Of a DNA stretch of 64,000 bases, positions 10,763 through 22,006 are shown one piece after another. Source of the DNA: an uncultured Pelagibacteraceae bacterium (GTDB taxonomy: Bacteria; Pseudomonadota; Alphaproteobacteria; Pelagibacterales; Pelagibacteraceae). The notes under the pieces were generated by a model. It was not told where the DNA came from. It saw only the letters and a list, made by a program, of their open reading frames with translations, and searched no databases. Every line of letters begins with the position of its first letter. The stretch's first letter is position 1. Location of the stretch: positions 1-64,000 of the forward strand of contig CACABZ010000004.1 in assembly GCA_902530885.1 (NCBI GenBank). Direction: 5' to 3'. Made by a program: the position numbers and the translations under genes.

Positions 10763-11278
10763 ATGAAAGAATTAAATAAAAAAGTAAAAGAAAAGTTTGA
10801 AGATTTTTTCGATTGGATTAAAGGAGCAGAATTAATCGAGCTTGAATCTTGCAACACCAAAGAAGATCCAGTTAGACCTGACTTAGATAATAATTTTAGA
10901 ACAAGTTATGGTCGAAAAATATTTGGTGTAAAATATAAGAATGAAATCTGCGCAATAATGTGTTTTGGTTTTACTAACGAAATTCCCAAAAATGTAAAAG
11001 AATTAGATTTGATGACTAAAGATGCTCATTTACAAAGTATTAGGAGAGATCAAAGAGTCGGTAAAATAGCTATTGCATACACTGTTTGGTCTAAAAAGAA
11101 AGGTGGAGGAAAACTAATCGTAAAGGAAGTGTTTAAAAAAATAAAAAAATCAAATCATTTAAATAGATTAGTTACGCTATCACCATTAACTGATATGGCC
11201 AGAAATTTTCATTTAAGAAACGGAGCAATAGAACTTCAAGTAAATCAGGATACTCAAAACTTTGAATATAAAATTTGA
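10763..11278 (+). CDS. GNAT-like hypothetical protein
   Basis: 171 residues. I do not recognise a characterised homologue. The second half resembles an N-acetyltransferase fold: an acetyl-CoA loop-like segment VWSKKKGGGKLIVKEVFKKI near residue 115, followed by RLVTLSPLTDMARNFHLRNGA, the usual position of the final helix and strand. The first half (FDWIKGAELIELE, then FGVKYKNEICAIMCFG) could be the substrate side. It stands 74 bases after fabI on the same strand and converges on pnp with only 5 bases between stops. Substrate unknown. Confidence 0.6.
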   Translation: MKELNKKVKEKFEDFFDWIKGAELIELESCNTKEDPVRPDLDNNFRTSYGRKIFGVKYKNEICAIMCFGFTNEIPKNVKELDLMTKDAHLQSIRRDQRVGKIAIAYTVWSKKKGGGKLIVKEVFKKIKKSNHLNRLVTLSPLTDMARNFHLRNGAIELQVNQDTQNFEYKI

Positions 11279-11283
11279 TAAAT

Positions 11284-13356
11284 TTAAGCTACAGCTTGTT
11301 TAATAGAAAGTTTAACTTTTCCACGATCAAACCCAAGAACCTTGACTGAAACTTCATCACCTTCTTTTACCACATCTGTTACTTTTGCTACTCTTTTTCC
11401 AGCTAATTCAGAAATATGAACTAATCCATCCTGCTTGCCTAGAAAATTGACAAACGCACCAAACTCCATTATTTTTACAACTTTCCCTTTGTAAATCTTG
11501 CCTACTTCTGGTTTGGCAATTAAACTCTTAATAATTTCAATCGCTTTACTTCTTGATTTTTCATCAGGTGCTGCCACCGTAACCTCGCCAGTGTCTTTTA
11601 CATCTACCTTTGCCCCTGATGTTTCAACAATTTCTCTGATAGTTGCTCCACCTTTTCCAATTACTGTTGCAATATCTTTTTTGTCTACCTTTAAAGTTTC
11701 CATTTTAGGAGTATGTTTTGAAAATTCTTTTCTAGATGATTTTATAGCTTTATTCATTTCTCCTAAAATATGTTCTCTACCTGCTTTCGCTTGATTTAAG
11801 GCCTTTTCCATTATTTCAAATGTAATACCAGTTATTTTAATGTCCATTTGCAAAGAAGTTATTCCATCTTTAGTCCCAGCAACCTTAAAATCCATATCGC
11901 CTAAATGATCTTCATCTCCCAAAATGTCTGATAAAACGGAAAAATTATCACCCTCTTTTATAAGTCCCATTGCAATACCAGCTACAGGTTCCTTTATTGG
12001 AACACCAGCATCCATTAATGACAGCGAAGTCCCACAGACTGTTGCCATAGAAGAAGAACCATTAGACTCTGTGATTTCTGAAACTACCCTTAAAGTGTAT
12101 GGGAAATTTTCTTTTTTTGGTAATGAGGAATTTATAGCTCTCCAAGCTAATTTTCCATGACCTATCTCTCTTCTACCTGTTCCTATTCTTCCACACTCAC
12201 CCACGGAAAATGGTGGAAAATTGTAATGTAGCATAAAGTTAGACCTCTGCATTCCGTCCAAGCTCTCTAATCTTTGTTCGTCATCAGACATACCTAATGT
12301 AGTTACAACTAAAGCTTGGGTTTCACCTCTTGTAAATAAAGCTGAGCCATGAGCTCTAGGTAGTACGCCAACTTCACACTGAATTTTTCTAACATCTGCA
12401 AGACCCCTGCCATCAATTCTTTTTTTTTCTTTTAATATTGCTGTTCTAACGATATCTTTTTCTAAAGATTTTAATTGAGCCATAGCCTGGTTTTCGGTTA
12501 CATTATCGTCTTCAGCAAACATTTCTTTACATTTTGCATCAATTTCTGAAATTGATGTAGACCTTTTTTTCTTATCAACTTCTTTAAATGCCTTTCTTAG
12601 AGAGTCTTCAAAACTTTTAGCTATTTGTTTTTTTATATTAGAATGATCTAATTCTTCTATTTCCCACTTAGGTTTTCCAACTTTTTTGCTTAAATCCTCA
12701 ATAGCTTTAATTATTGGAACAAAATTTGAATGACCAAATTTTACAGCATCCAACATTATTTTTTCAGACAAACCAGATGTTTCAGACTCTACCATTAAAA
12801 CTGCGTCTTTAGTTCCAGCTACGACTAAGTCTAATTTTGACTCTTTTAACTCTTCTGGTGAAGGATTTATCAAAAATTTATCATCTTTAAATCCTACTCT
12901 ACTCGCGCCTATTGGTCCTTGAAAAGGTAGACCTGATATTGCTAAAGCTGCGGAAGAAGCAATTATCGATAATATATCTGGATGATTTTCTCCATCATAT
13001 GACAATACGGTAGGTAAAACTTGGACTTCGTTCATAAAACCAGAAGGAAATAATGGTCTTATCGGCCTGTCAATTAGTCTTGAAATTAATGTCTCAGACT
13101 CTGTTGGTCTAGCTTCTCTTTTAAAATACCCGCCAGGAATTTTACCTGCTGCATAAAATTTTTCTTGATAATTTACTGACAAAGGAAAATAGTCCTGTCC
13201 TTCATTAACTTTTTTTGCACCAACTGCTGTTGCAATAACTACTGTTTCGCCACATGTAGCGATAACAGCGCCATCTGCTTGTCTTGCAACTTTACCTGTT
13301 TCTAATGAGATTTTTTTTCCATTTATTTCGATTTCTTCTTTATGTATTCTGAACAT
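11284..13356 (-). CDS. pnp: Polyribonucleotide nucleotidyltransferase (PNPase)
   Basis: 690 residues with the complete layout: two RNase PH domains separated by an alpha-helical domain, a KH domain near residues 555-610 ([12 protein letters not shown]) and a C-terminal S1 domain ([20 protein letters not shown]). The second RNase PH core carries [23 protein letters not shown] and the catalytic Asp region [16 protein letters not shown]. It degrades RNA phosphorolytically 3' to 5' and is usually part of the degradosome. It overlaps rpsO by one base; rpsO-pnp is one of the most conserved bacterial gene pairs. Confidence 0.97.
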   Translation of the reverse strand: MFRIHKEEIEINGKKISLETGKVARQADGAVIATCGETVVIATAVGAKKVNEGQDYFPLSVNYQEKFYAAGKIPGGYFKREARPTESETLISRLIDRPIRPLFPSGFMNEVQVLPTVLSYDGENHPDILSIIASSAALAISGLPFQGPIGASRVGFKDDKFLINPSPEELKESKLDLVVAGTKDAVLMVESETSGLSEKIMLDAVKFGHSNFVPIIKAIEDLSKKVGKPKWEIEELDHSNIKKQIAKSFEDSLRKAFKEVDKKKRSTSISEIDAKCKEMFAEDDNVTENQAMAQLKSLEKDIVRTAILKEKKRIDGRGLADVRKIQCEVGVLPRAHGSALFTRGETQALVVTTLGMSDDEQRLESLDGMQRSNFMLHYNFPPFSVGECGRIGTGRREIGHGKLAWRAINSSLPKKENFPYTLRVVSEITESNGSSSMATVCGTSLSLMDAGVPIKEPVAGIAMGLIKEGDNFSVLSDILGDEDHLGDMDFKVAGTKDGITSLQMDIKITGITFEIMEKALNQAKAGREHILGEMNKAIKSSRKEFSKHTPKMETLKVDKKDIATVIGKGGATIREIVETSGAKVDVKDTGEVTVAAPDEKSRSKAIEIIKSLIAKPEVGKIYKGKVVKIMEFGAFVNFLGKQDGLVHISELAGKRVAKVTDVVKEGDEVSVKVLGFDRGKVKLSIKQAVA

Positions 13357-13616
13357 TATTTCCTTAAATTTAATTGTTTAATTATTTTTTCGTAGGATTT
13401 TGGTTTTTTTCTTTTTAAATAGCTTAGTAATTTTTTTCTTTTATTAACCGATTTAGCTAAACCCATTGTGGAATGTTTGTCTTTTTTAAACTTCTTAAAA
13501 TGATCAGATAGTTTTTGTATCTTATTACTGAGTAAACCTATTTGGATCTCTGCTGAACCAACGTCCTTTGAGTTGATTGCTAAAGTTTTAATTAAATCTT
13601 TTTTTTTCTGTATCAT
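13356..13616 (-). CDS. rpsO: 30S ribosomal protein S15
   Basis: 86 residues against 88-89 usual. The S15 signature runs through [32 protein letters not shown] and [10 protein letters not shown]. It binds 16S rRNA at the central-domain three-way junction and early in 30S assembly. Its 5' end lies 29 bases inside rbfA and its stop overlaps the pnp start, so the whole nusA-infB-rbfA-rpsO-pnp run is without gaps. The usual truB gene between rbfA and rpsO is absent. Confidence 0.95.
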   Translation of the reverse strand: MIQKKKDLIKTLAINSKDVGSAEIQIGLLSNKIQKLSDHFKKFKKDKHSTMGLAKSVNKRKKLLSYLKRKKPKSYEKIIKQLNLRK

Positions 13617-13986
13617 TTCTTCTATTTTCTTTGATTAGTTTTTCAATTTTCTCTGCATATTCAAAAGAATTATCTTCTACAAAGTGCAGTTTTGGTAAAA
13701 ACTTTAAATCAAGTTTTTTAGATAATGCTTTTCTAACAAGATGAGAGTTAGCAGTCAAGACGCTAACTATTTGCTTCATATCTGCGCCTCCAAGGGGAAT
13801 AACATAAACTCTTGCTGTTTTAAGATCAGGAGTCATTCTAACCTCTGTTACCGTTATAAACTTAGAATTAAAAGAGGTAATTTTAGTTTCATTCTTTATG
13901 AAAATTTCACCTATACTTTGTTTTACAAGCTCTCCTACTCTTAGTTGCCTTTGTGAAAAACTTTTATTTGAGATGTCGCTCATCAT
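13588..13986 (-). CDS. rbfA: 30S ribosome-binding factor RbfA
   Basis: 132 residues with the KH-like RbfA fold: SQRQLRVGELVKQSIGEIF at the N-terminus, VTEVRMTPDLKTARVYVIPLG in the middle and LPKLHFVEDNSFEYAEKIEKL near the end. It assists 16S 5'-end maturation and cold adaptation. Two adjacent ATG codons (13986 and 13983) are possible starts; the first overlaps the infB stop by one base. The 3' end overlaps rpsO by 29 bases. Confidence 0.92.
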   Translation of the reverse strand: MMSDISNKSFSQRQLRVGELVKQSIGEIFIKNETKITSFNSKFITVTEVRMTPDLKTARVYVIPLGGADMKQIVSVLTANSHLVRKALSKKLDLKFLPKLHFVEDNSFEYAEKIEKLIKENRRNDTEKKRFN

Positions 13987-16178
13987 TAAATCGACCTTTC
14001 AATTTTTTCAATAACAAAAGATTCAATAATATCTCTCTCTTTAAAATCCATAAAGTCTTTTAGGCTTATTCCACATTCTAGTCCATTCTTGACTTCTTTC
14101 ACTGCATTTTTTTCTCTAAAAATACTTTGTATCTCACCTTCGTAAATTACATTTCCATCTCTTACTATTCTTGCCTTAGATTTGTTTTTAATTTCACCAT
14201 CGATAACTTTAGATCCCGCAATTTTCCCAAATTTTGATATTTTAAATATTTTTTGCACCTCAGCTGAACCTAATAAATTTTCTTTAGTGTCAGGTTCAAG
14301 TAAGCCAGAAAGTCTTTTTTCAATGTACTCTATAGCTTCATATATTATATTAAAATATTTTATTTCGATATTTTGGTCTTCTGCAATTTTTTTTGCCTCT
14401 CTGTTTGGTTTGATGTTAAAACCCATTAGTACAGCCTCTGAGGCTTTTGCTAAAGATACGTCAGTTTCATTTATCATTCCAATATCTGAGAGAATAATTT
14501 TGGTTTTTACTTCTGGATGTTGGATTTTATCAATAGCCATCTTTAAAGCTTCGCTTGATCCATGTACATCTGATTTAATAATAATGTTAAGTTCATTTTT
14601 TTCTTCCTCTTTATCAAAAAGTTTTGATTTATCATTCGATAAAATTTTTGTGCTTGATAAGTTTTCTTTTTTGAAATTTGATATTTTTTTAGCTTCTTCT
14701 TCATTTTCTGTCACTAAAAATTCTGCACCAGCAAATGTTGTATCATTCATACCAAGTATCTCCACTGGCATTGACGGCAATGCTTTTTCGATAACTCTGC
14801 CTTCGTGGTCAATCATTGCTCTAATCTTACCCCATGTTTTTCCGCAAATAAAAAAATCTCCTTTATTCAGTTTTCCGTTTGAAACTAAAATTGTCGAAAC
14901 AGGTCCTTTACCTTTGTCAATTTTTGATTCTATAACTACTCCACTCGCCTTATCTGTAAGTGAGGCTTTTAAATCCAGTAGTTCAGCTTGTAACAGTATA
15001 CTTTCCTTAAGTTTATCAAGATTAGTTTTTTTAGTTGCTGAGACCTCAACAAATAATGTATCGCCACTCAAGTCCTCTGCCACAAGTTCATATCGCATCA
15101 AATCATTTTTAATTTGAGTAATATTTTTTGATGGCAGGTCACACTTATTAATTGCTACAATTATTGGAACTTTCGCTGCTTTTGCATGTTTAATTGCCTC
15201 TACGGTTTGAGGTTTTATTCCGTCATCCGCAGCTACTACTAAGACAACTATATCAGTAATTTTTGATCCTCTTGCTCTCATTTCAGTAAATGCAGCGTGG
15301 CCTGGAGTATCTATAAATGTTATTAATTGACTTTTTTCAGTCTTGACTTGATATGCTCCGATATGCTGAGTAATACCGCCGTGCTCATCCGAAACAACGT
15401 TTGATTTTCTTAAAGCATCCAACAAAGAAGTTTTTCCATGATCAACGTGTCCCATAATAGTTACAACAGGTGGTCTTTTTTCTATTTTACCACTCATTTT
15501 TTTGATTTTGTTAATTTCTTTTGAAGGTACTTCCTCTATTAACGGCTTGTGACCGAACTCTTTAACAATATATTCGGCCGTATCTTTATCAATCGTATGA
15601 TTAATAGTTGCTATTACTTTCATGTTTAAAAGAAATTTAATGATATCGCTTGATTTTTCAGCCATTCTATTTGAAAGTTCTTGGATAGTAATCTGTTCAG
15701 GAATTTTAACTTCTTTAATAACTTTTTTATATTCCTTTTTTTCCTCAGTATCTGTACTGCTTTTCTTTTCCTTAAGTCTAGCTCTTTTAACTGATGCTAA
15801 ACTTCTTTGTTTAATCTCTATTTCCTCGACATTTAGAGCTCTTGAGACAGTTAGTTTGAAATCTCTTTTATCGATTGGTGTTTTTAATTTTAACTTACTT
15901 TTTCCGGAGGGTTTTTCTTCTTTTTTTATAAATGCCTTGGTTGCTTGCTGTTCAGCAAATTTTCTGGCAAAACTTTTATTTTTATTTTCTCCCTGATTAA
16001 ATTGGGTAGGAGTGTAAGTAGATTTATTAAAGTTTCGATTAGTTTTGAAATTTTTTTTCTTATCTTTTAACACTGAAAAAGATTTTTTTCCCTCATTTTT
16101 TTGAAATGACTTAGTGTCAATCTTTTTCTTAAAGCCTGAAGATATCGTCAATGTTTTCTTTTTATCTTTATTATCCAT
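13986..16178 (-). CDS. infB: Translation initiation factor IF-2
   Basis: 730 residues, shortened at the N-terminal variable region compared with many proteobacteria. A lysine-rich N-terminal part (1-230) is followed by the G domain with [14 protein letters not shown] (G1), DTPGHAAF (G3) and NKCDL (G4). Domain II and the C-terminal fMet-tRNA binding domains follow, ending [21 protein letters not shown]. It delivers initiator tRNA to the 30S subunit. It lies 4 bases after nusA and overlaps rbfA. Confidence 0.97.
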   Translation of the reverse strand: MDNKDKKKTLTISSGFKKKIDTKSFQKNEGKKSFSVLKDKKKNFKTNRNFNKSTYTPTQFNQGENKNKSFARKFAEQQATKAFIKKEEKPSGKSKLKLKTPIDKRDFKLTVSRALNVEEIEIKQRSLASVKRARLKEKKSSTDTEEKKEYKKVIKEVKIPEQITIQELSNRMAEKSSDIIKFLLNMKVIATINHTIDKDTAEYIVKEFGHKPLIEEVPSKEINKIKKMSGKIEKRPPVVTIMGHVDHGKTSLLDALRKSNVVSDEHGGITQHIGAYQVKTEKSQLITFIDTPGHAAFTEMRARGSKITDIVVLVVAADDGIKPQTVEAIKHAKAAKVPIIVAINKCDLPSKNITQIKNDLMRYELVAEDLSGDTLFVEVSATKKTNLDKLKESILLQAELLDLKASLTDKASGVVIESKIDKGKGPVSTILVSNGKLNKGDFFICGKTWGKIRAMIDHEGRVIEKALPSMPVEILGMNDTTFAGAEFLVTENEEEAKKISNFKKENLSSTKILSNDKSKLFDKEEEKNELNIIIKSDVHGSSEALKMAIDKIQHPEVKTKIILSDIGMINETDVSLAKASEAVLMGFNIKPNREAKKIAEDQNIEIKYFNIIYEAIEYIEKRLSGLLEPDTKENLLGSAEVQKIFKISKFGKIAGSKVIDGEIKNKSKARIVRDGNVIYEGEIQSIFREKNAVKEVKNGLECGISLKDFMDFKERDIIESFVIEKIERSI

Positions 16179-16182
16179 GTTC

Positions 16183-17739
16183 TTATTTAAAAACTATATC
16201 TCTTGCGGACATAATTAGTTGATCCGCTTCTTCTCTAGTTAATGAAAATTCCTCCAAATAACCATCTATTTTGATTTTTTTTCCTTTTACTTCATCATAT
16301 CCGCCTACTAATTCATCAGTAGAGAGATCAGCAAAATCCTGTAGTTTTTTTATATTCTTTTGGCCTAATGTAACTAACATTCCTTGCGTCATACCTTTTA
16401 AATTTATAAGCGTGTCTTCAACGCCTAATTCAATTAATTTTTTTGAAATCTCTTCCTGAACTTTTACTAAACTTTCTTTTGAACGTTTAATAAGCTCTTG
16501 AGCTGTATCCTCATCTATAGCTTCAATCTTTGAGATGTCTTCTGGATTAGCTTGTGAAATTTCTTCAATACTCTGAAAACCTTCGGAAACTAATAGCTGA
16601 CCCAGTGTTTCATCAACTTCAAGATTTTTAATAAGATTTTCTGTTCTATCTTTAAATTCTGCTTGCCGTCTATCAGAATCTTCTTTGTCTGTAAGAATAT
16701 CAATTTCATAATTAGTTAACTTTGAGGCAAGTCTAACATTTTGTCCTCTTCTTCCTATTGCTTTACTAAGATTTTCTTCACTTAGTATGACATCAATTTT
16801 TTTATTATTTTGATCAATTAAAACCTTTTGAATTTCAGCTGGTGAAAGAGATTCTGATATCAAAGTTGGTAAATCTTCAGTCCATTTTATAATATCAATT
16901 TTTTCTCCATGCAATTCATTCACAATAGTTTGTACTCTACTGCCTCTCATACCCACACAAGCACCCACGGGATCAATTGATGTATCCTTTGAGTAAACAC
17001 AAATTTTAGCTCTACTGCCTGGATCTCTAGCGACAGATTTTATCTCAATTATACCTTCGTATATTTCTGGAACTTCTTGAAAAAATAATTTAGCTAAAAA
17101 CTGAGGGTGAGCTCTTGATAAAAATATCTGATGGCCTTTTAATTCTTTCTTTACCTCATAACAATATGCCTTAACTCTATCACCTGTTTTTAAAATTTCT
17201 CGAGGTATTAACTCATCTTTTTTAATAACACCTTCGGCTTTACCAAGATCAACAATTACATTTCCATATTCAAGTCTTTTTATAATGCCACTTAAAATTA
17301 AACCTTGTTTATCTATAAAATCATCAAATTGTCTATTTTTTTCTGCTTCTCTTACTCTTATGTTTATTACTTGTTTAGCACTTTGTGCAGCTATTCTACC
17401 AAAATCAATTTGAGGTAGGTCTTCGTATATTTTGTCGCCAATTTTATAATCAGTTTCTACTTGGTTCTCATTTAATGTATTTGCTTGACCAACAGATATT
17501 TCTCTACTTGGGTCCTCAACGTTCTCTACAATTTCTAAAACTTTTTGTATGCTTATATTTCCTGTTTCTCTATCTATTTTCACTAAAATTTCGTTGTTAT
17601 GACCAAATTTTGTGAGCGCGGCTTTTTGTATTGCACTTTCCATTGATCCGATAACAATATCTTTATCTATAGATTTTTCATTTGCTACAGCCTCAACAAT
17701 TCGAAGCAGTTCAAGTTTGTCTAGTCCACGATTTAACAT
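16183..17739 (-). CDS. nusA: Transcription termination/antitermination protein NusA
   Basis: 518 residues: an N-terminal RNA-polymerase-binding domain, an S1 domain (GLILSGIIKRLEYGNVIVDLGKAEG), two KH domains (GACVGMRGSRVQTIVNELHGEKIDI and LSKAIGRRGQNVRLASKL) and C-terminal acidic repeat-like helix-hairpin segments. It modulates pausing, intrinsic termination and antitermination. A strong GGAGG (17750-17746 on the minus strand) precedes the ATG. rimP, the usual upstream partner, is absent; instead a terminator-like hairpin sits directly before the ribosome binding site. Confidence 0.96.
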   Translation of the reverse strand: MLNRGLDKLELLRIVEAVANEKSIDKDIVIGSMESAIQKAALTKFGHNNEILVKIDRETGNISIQKVLEIVENVEDPSREISVGQANTLNENQVETDYKIGDKIYEDLPQIDFGRIAAQSAKQVINIRVREAEKNRQFDDFIDKQGLILSGIIKRLEYGNVIVDLGKAEGVIKKDELIPREILKTGDRVKAYCYEVKKELKGHQIFLSRAHPQFLAKLFFQEVPEIYEGIIEIKSVARDPGSRAKICVYSKDTSIDPVGACVGMRGSRVQTIVNELHGEKIDIIKWTEDLPTLISESLSPAEIQKVLIDQNNKKIDVILSEENLSKAIGRRGQNVRLASKLTNYEIDILTDKEDSDRRQAEFKDRTENLIKNLEVDETLGQLLVSEGFQSIEEISQANPEDISKIEAIDEDTAQELIKRSKESLVKVQEEISKKLIELGVEDTLINLKGMTQGMLVTLGQKNIKKLQDFADLSTDELVGGYDEVKGKKIKIDGYLEEFSLTREEADQLIMSARDIVFK

Positions 17740-17750
17740 TCTAAGCCTCC

Positions 17751-17777
17751 AAAAAAAAATGGGCTAATGCCCATTTT
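17751..17777 (-). terminator. Rho-independent terminator-like hairpin between metK and nusA
   Basis: On the minus strand AAAATGGGC and GCCCATTTT form a 9-bp stem with a 4-base loop (ATTA), and the message continues into a run of about nine U residues. It lies about 53 bases after the metK stop and ends immediately before the GGAGG of nusA. It can act as the metK terminator, but because it abuts the nusA ribosome binding site it could also work as an attenuator in the nusA leader. Confidence 0.8.
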
Positions 17778-17829
17778 GAAATTACATAATTTTAACTATA
17801 TTTAATAAATATTTAACCTTTTTTCAAGA

Positions 17830-18996
17830 TTACAATTTAAATAATGATGATTTATCAGTTTTTTCCCAAGAAAATTCTCCATTATCTGTGGGCTTTCTGC
17901 CGAAATGGCCATATGAAGATGTAATCTCGTAAATTGGCTTATTTAAGTTTAATAATTCTCTGATTCCTCTTGGTGATAGATCAAAATTTTTATCTATGAT
18001 TTTTCTTACTTCTTCAACTTTGTCATTGTTATTCTCATCAAGTTTTATAAAAATTGATAAAGGTTTTGAAACTCCGATTGCATACGATAGCTGAATCAAG
18101 CATTTATTTGCAATATTAGAAGCAACAATATTTTTGGCCAAATATCTTGAGGCGTATGCAGCAGATCTATCAACTTTTGTTGGGTCTTTTCCAGAAAAAG
18201 CACCACCGCCGTGGGGAGCTGCGCCGCCATAAGTATCAACTATTATTTTTCTTCCGGTTAAACCTGTATCACCATCTGGTCCACCTATAACAAATTTACC
18301 AGTAGGATTAATATAAATTTCTTTTTCTGATATTTCTTTTAAAAATTTTTCTGGAATAGATTTTTTAATATATGGGTAAATTGCTTCTCTAACTTGGTCC
18401 TGATTTAAATCGGGAGAATGTTGTGTTGATATAACTATTGACGTTACTTTATTAGGTATCCCATTATTATATTCCATGGTAACTTGACTTTTGGAGTCAG
18501 GTTCAATTCCCTTTAATACTCCTGACTTTCTATCATGCGCCATTAGTCTTAAAATCTTGTGTGAAAAATAAATTGGTGCAGGCATTAAATCATCTGTTTC
18601 TTTACAAGCATATCCAAACATTATGCCTTGATCACCCGCACCTTCATCTTTATTGTCCTTAGAGTCTACACCCATTGCGATGTCGGTAGACTGCGAATGT
18701 AAATAGGTTTCTATCTTTGTGCTATCTTTCCATGAAAAACCTTTTTGGTCATATCCAATATCCTTTATACACTCTCTAACATTTGAAATTATATCATCGC
18801 TTTTGATATCAGGGCCTCTGACTTCCCCTGCTAACACCACTTTATTGGTCGTTGTTAGTGTTTCACAGGCTACTCTGGCGAATGGGTCTACCGATAAATA
18901 AGAGTCTACAACCATATCAGATATACGATCACACACTTTATCTGGATGGCCTTCAGAAACAGACTCGCTAGTAAATAAATAATTTTGTTTAGTCAT
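17830..18996 (-). CDS. metK: S-adenosylmethionine synthetase
   Basis: 388 residues. Recognisable motifs are [20 protein letters not shown] near the N-terminus, [12 protein letters not shown] near residue 118 and [19 protein letters not shown] near residue 260 (P-loop-like, phosphate binding). It makes SAM from methionine and ATP. It overlaps the lnt 3' end by 8 bases and is the last gene of the tsaB-to-metK run. The sequence before metK is coding, so none of the SAM riboswitch classes has room in front of it. Confidence 0.96.
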   Translation of the reverse strand: MTKQNYLFTSESVSEGHPDKVCDRISDMVVDSYLSVDPFARVACETLTTTNKVVLAGEVRGPDIKSDDIISNVRECIKDIGYDQKGFSWKDSTKIETYLHSQSTDIAMGVDSKDNKDEGAGDQGIMFGYACKETDDLMPAPIYFSHKILRLMAHDRKSGVLKGIEPDSKSQVTMEYNNGIPNKVTSIVISTQHSPDLNQDQVREAIYPYIKKSIPEKFLKEISEKEIYINPTGKFVIGGPDGDTGLTGRKIIVDTYGGAAPHGGGAFSGKDPTKVDRSAAYASRYLAKNIVASNIANKCLIQLSYAIGVSKPLSIFIKLDENNNDKVEEVRKIIDKNFDLSPRGIRELLNLNKPIYEITSSYGHFGRKPTDNGEFSWEKTDKSSLFKL

Positions 18997-20563
18997 TTTT
19001 TTTTAAAGTTATAAAGATTAAAATATATGTAATTAAAAGCATAAAAAATATCAAATCATTTTTGTTTTTTGTTTGTTTTTTTATAATTGGTATTTTGTAT
19101 TCTAAATTACCAGTTTCATTGATTTTAAGGCTTTTGATAACTTGTCCATTATTATTAACATAAGCAGTAATACCCTTATTTGCTGATCTGACAACAATAG
19201 AATTGCTCTCGATAGCTCTAAATATTGTTTTAGCAAAATGTTGATGCGGACCTATTGAATTTCCAAACCATGCATCTTCAGATAAATTTAAAACTATTTT
19301 TTTTGATAGATTGGTTTTTTGTAGTAGTTCAGGAAATATTATTTCATAACATATTAAAGGAATTATCTGAGTATTGCTTAAAGAAAAAACTTTATTTTTA
19401 TTTCCCTTACTAAAAGAGCCATATCCCTCTGTAATTTTTTTAAGTCCTATTGTTTCAAAGAATTTGGGTATCGGTAGATATTCTCCAAATGGTACTAATT
19501 TTATTTTGTTATACTGAAAAATTTTTTCAAAATTATTATCAATAGCTATTAAACTATTAAAAAATAAATCATCATTTTTGTCTAGTGTGTTTGTTCCAAA
19601 TATTATTATATGTTTATCGGAAAAATTTTTTTTTATATGATTTTTATAATTTTCTAAATCTTTAAAATAACTTCCAGATATTGCGCCTTCTGGCCAGACA
19701 AAAATAGTTTTCTTTTCCTTTTCAGGGTCGCTATATCTTATTAATGAAAGAATTCTTTTTTCGATCTCTTCGTTACTTAAATTGTACTTTAATTCAAAAT
19801 TAGGTGAAATTATTTTAAAATTTATATAATTTTCTATATTTACATTTTCTGACTCTTTTAAGTTGTTATTAATTATATAGTTTCCATAAATATAATTTGA
19901 AAAAAATAAAAAAATTGCGCAAGAAATTATTAATATTTTTTTTTGAGAAGTTGTAAAAAAAAGAATAACAGGTATTGTAAAAAAAGTAACACTTAATAGA
20001 TTAAAAGCAAATAAACCTATGGGGTTTAAAATTTGTAAAATTTCTGTAAACCAAGACCAGCTGTACCCCCATAAATTCCAAGGAAATCCTGAAAAAATTT
20101 TAGATCTAAGGTAATCTATAAACGAAAATGCTCCTATAAATAACATTACGGAACCTAAATTTCTTTTCAAAAATGGACCACAAATAATCGAAGATATTCC
20201 ATAAAATATCCCTAGAAATGCAGGTATGGCAACTATCGTCAAAGGAATGAGATTCTGAAAAGTTTCATCGAATTTAAGTGAATTAGAAATCCAATAAGTA
20301 CCAGTACAAAAAAAACCAAATCCAAAAAAATATCCTGCAAAAAAAAGGTTAGTAAGATAGGGTTTTTTTCTATAAATATTTTTTGATCGCTTATTTATAT
20401 CACTCAATAATAAAAATAGCGCAGGAAAGATAAAGAAGTTGATGATTGTAAAATTAAATGGAGCGAAACTAAAAACTGATAAACTTCCTAATAGTAAAGG
20501 TGTTAATAATACCAATAATGTCCTACTACTTCTAATAATTTGTAAAACTTTCAGTAATTTCAT
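18989..20563 (-). CDS. lnt: Apolipoprotein N-acyltransferase
   Basis: 524 residues. The N-terminal half has multiple membrane segments (about residues 10-210). A periplasmic nitrilase-type domain follows with the Glu-Lys-Cys triad visible in [19 protein letters not shown] and [12 protein letters not shown] last membrane helix ends the protein. It adds the third acyl chain to lipoproteins; several lipoproteins with clear lipoboxes are encoded in this window. It overlaps ybeY by about 32 bases. Confidence 0.93.
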   Translation of the reverse strand: MKLLKVLQIIRSSRTLLVLLTPLLLGSLSVFSFAPFNFTIINFFIFPALFLLLSDINKRSKNIYRKKPYLTNLFFAGYFFGFGFFCTGTYWISNSLKFDETFQNLIPLTIVAIPAFLGIFYGISSIICGPFLKRNLGSVMLFIGAFSFIDYLRSKIFSGFPWNLWGYSWSWFTEILQILNPIGLFAFNLLSVTFFTIPVILFFTTSQKKILIISCAIFLFFSNYIYGNYIINNNLKESENVNIENYINFKIISPNFELKYNLSNEEIEKRILSLIRYSDPEKEKKTIFVWPEGAISGSYFKDLENYKNHIKKNFSDKHIIIFGTNTLDKNDDLFFNSLIAIDNNFEKIFQYNKIKLVPFGEYLPIPKFFETIGLKKITEGYGSFSKGNKNKVFSLSNTQIIPLICYEIIFPELLQKTNLSKKIVLNLSEDAWFGNSIGPHQHFAKTIFRAIESNSIVVRSANKGITAYVNNNGQVIKSLKINETGNLEYKIPIIKKQTKNKNDLIFFMLLITYILIFITLKKND

Positions 20564-21014
20564 TTAAAATATTTTTTTCTAATTTATTCATTTTTTTAAA
20601 ATCTTTATCTTTAGAGTGTTTGTAACCGTATAAATGCAAAATAGAATGTACCCACAACTCATCAAATCTATTAATAAAGTTTTTTTTATCTAAATTTTTT
20701 TTTATCTTTTCAAAATTAATTATAATATCTCCAAGATAAATTTTTTCCTTTTTTTTTATAAGATTTAATAAATCTTTTTTTTTGTAAAAAGGGAATGATA
20801 AAACATCGGTAGAGGAATTTTTTTTTCTAAATTTTTTGTTCAAATACCTGATATCTTTTTCACCAGATAATAATATTGTAATATAAAAACTAGTTTTTTT
20901 AAATAACGCAATTTTTTTGTTCAGTTTTTTTAGTTTTTTTTCCAAATATTTGTTTGGATTGTTTAAATGTTTATTCCAAGATTTGTTTTTGACAATAACA
21001 TTAATCTTTATCAT
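20532..21014 (-). CDS. ybeY: Endoribonuclease YbeY
   Basis: About 160 residues. The zinc-binding H-x3-H-x5-H is present as HSILHLYGYKH near residue 125, and the family motif TDVLSFPFY near residue 70. YbeY takes part in 16S rRNA 3'-end maturation and ribosome quality control. The ATG at 21014 is preceded by an in-frame TTG at 21017; I prefer the ATG. The start overlaps phoH by 14 bases and the end overlaps lnt. corC, which often follows ybeY, is missing here. Confidence 0.92.
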   Translation of the reverse strand: MIKINVIVKNKSWNKHLNNPNKYLEKKLKKLNKKIALFKKTSFYITILLSGEKDIRYLNKKFRKKNSSTDVLSFPFYKKKDLLNLIKKKEKIYLGDIIINFEKIKKNLDKKNFINRFDELWVHSILHLYGYKHSKDKDFKKMNKLEKNILNEITESFTNY

Positions 21015-22005
21015 CAAATTTTTTTTTAAATGCTTGTATAATTTTAGAAACTAACGGATGTCTCACAACATCTTTATGATCAAATTCTATTATTTTTATC
21101 TCTTTTATTTTACTTAAAATTTTTTTTGTTTGTACTAAACCCGATTGAGATTTATTAATTAAATCAACTTGTGACGGGTCGCCATTAACAACCAATTTTG
21201 AGTTCTCGCCTATTCTTGTTAAAAACATTTTAATTTGAGTTGTTGTTGCGTTTTGAGCTTCATCTAAAATTGCAAATGAATTTTTTAAAGTTCGTCCTCT
21301 CATAAATGCTAATGGGGCTATTTCTATTTCTCCAGACTCAATCTTTTTATTAATCTTTTCGTACCCAAAAAGGTCGTATAATGCATCATATAAAGGTCTT
21401 AAATATGGATCTACCTTTTCTTTCATGTCCCCTGGTAGAAAACCTAATTTTTCACCAGCCTCTACTGCTGGTCTTGATAAGATAACTCTTTCAACCTTTT
21501 TCTCCATAAGCATTGTTATGGCTACTGATACAGCTAGAAAACTTTTTCCTGTTCCAGCTGGACCTAGTGCAATTGTTATATCATTTTCTTTTAATGCTTT
21601 TATGTATTCAGATTGTTTTTTTGATCTAGCTATGACTGATTTTTTTGGAGTCTTAATTAGTTGATCTAAATTGTGTATATTGTCTTTTCTATCAGAATAA
21701 TCAGTTTTTTTTACTGATTGTCTAATATCTTGATTCTCTATAACGCTAGTTTTAATATATTTGCTTATTAAGAACTCAATTGCAGAGGATACTTTTAATA
21801 AATTTTCTTTCTCTCCCTTAACGGTTATTGAGTTTCCCCTAAAATAAATTTTAGTTTTCGTTAAACTTTCAAGTTCTTTAGCGTTTTTATTAAATTCACC
21901 GAGCACAGCTAATAAAATATCATTACTAAAAACTTTAATATTAATTGTTTCTTTGTCTACGCGTTTTAAATTATAATGCTGCTCAGAGTTTTCTAAAATT
22001 GACAT
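21001..22005 (-). CDS. ybeZ: PhoH-family ATPase (YbeZ)
   Basis: 334 residues. A small N-terminal KH-like region is followed by the PhoH ATPase domain with Walker A GPAGTGKSF (near residue 150), the family signature RPAVEAGEKLGFLPGDMKEKVDPYLRP-type segment and Walker B FAILDEAQNAT. PhoH/YbeZ proteins bind RNA and act with YbeY. It sits between miaB and ybeY, the standard proteobacterial order. Confidence 0.93.
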   Translation of the reverse strand: MSILENSEQHYNLKRVDKETINIKVFSNDILLAVLGEFNKNAKELESLTKTKIYFRGNSITVKGEKENLLKVSSAIEFLISKYIKTSVIENQDIRQSVKKTDYSDRKDNIHNLDQLIKTPKKSVIARSKKQSEYIKALKENDITIALGPAGTGKSFLAVSVAITMLMEKKVERVILSRPAVEAGEKLGFLPGDMKEKVDPYLRPLYDALYDLFGYEKINKKIESGEIEIAPLAFMRGRTLKNSFAILDEAQNATTTQIKMFLTRIGENSKLVVNGDPSQVDLINKSQSGLVQTKKILSKIKEIKIIEFDHKDVVRHPLVSKIIQAFKKKFDDKD

Positions 22006-22006
22006 A

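Noticed and set aside
14182-15117. Long plus-strand open frame opposite infB
   Set aside because: It is antisense to a clear IF-2 gene, has a Ser/Phe-rich composition typical of reverse-complement AT-rich coding DNA, and no family motifs.
17778-17829. SAM riboswitch associated with metK
   Set aside because: This gap is downstream of metK, too short, and the region upstream of metK is coding (lnt).
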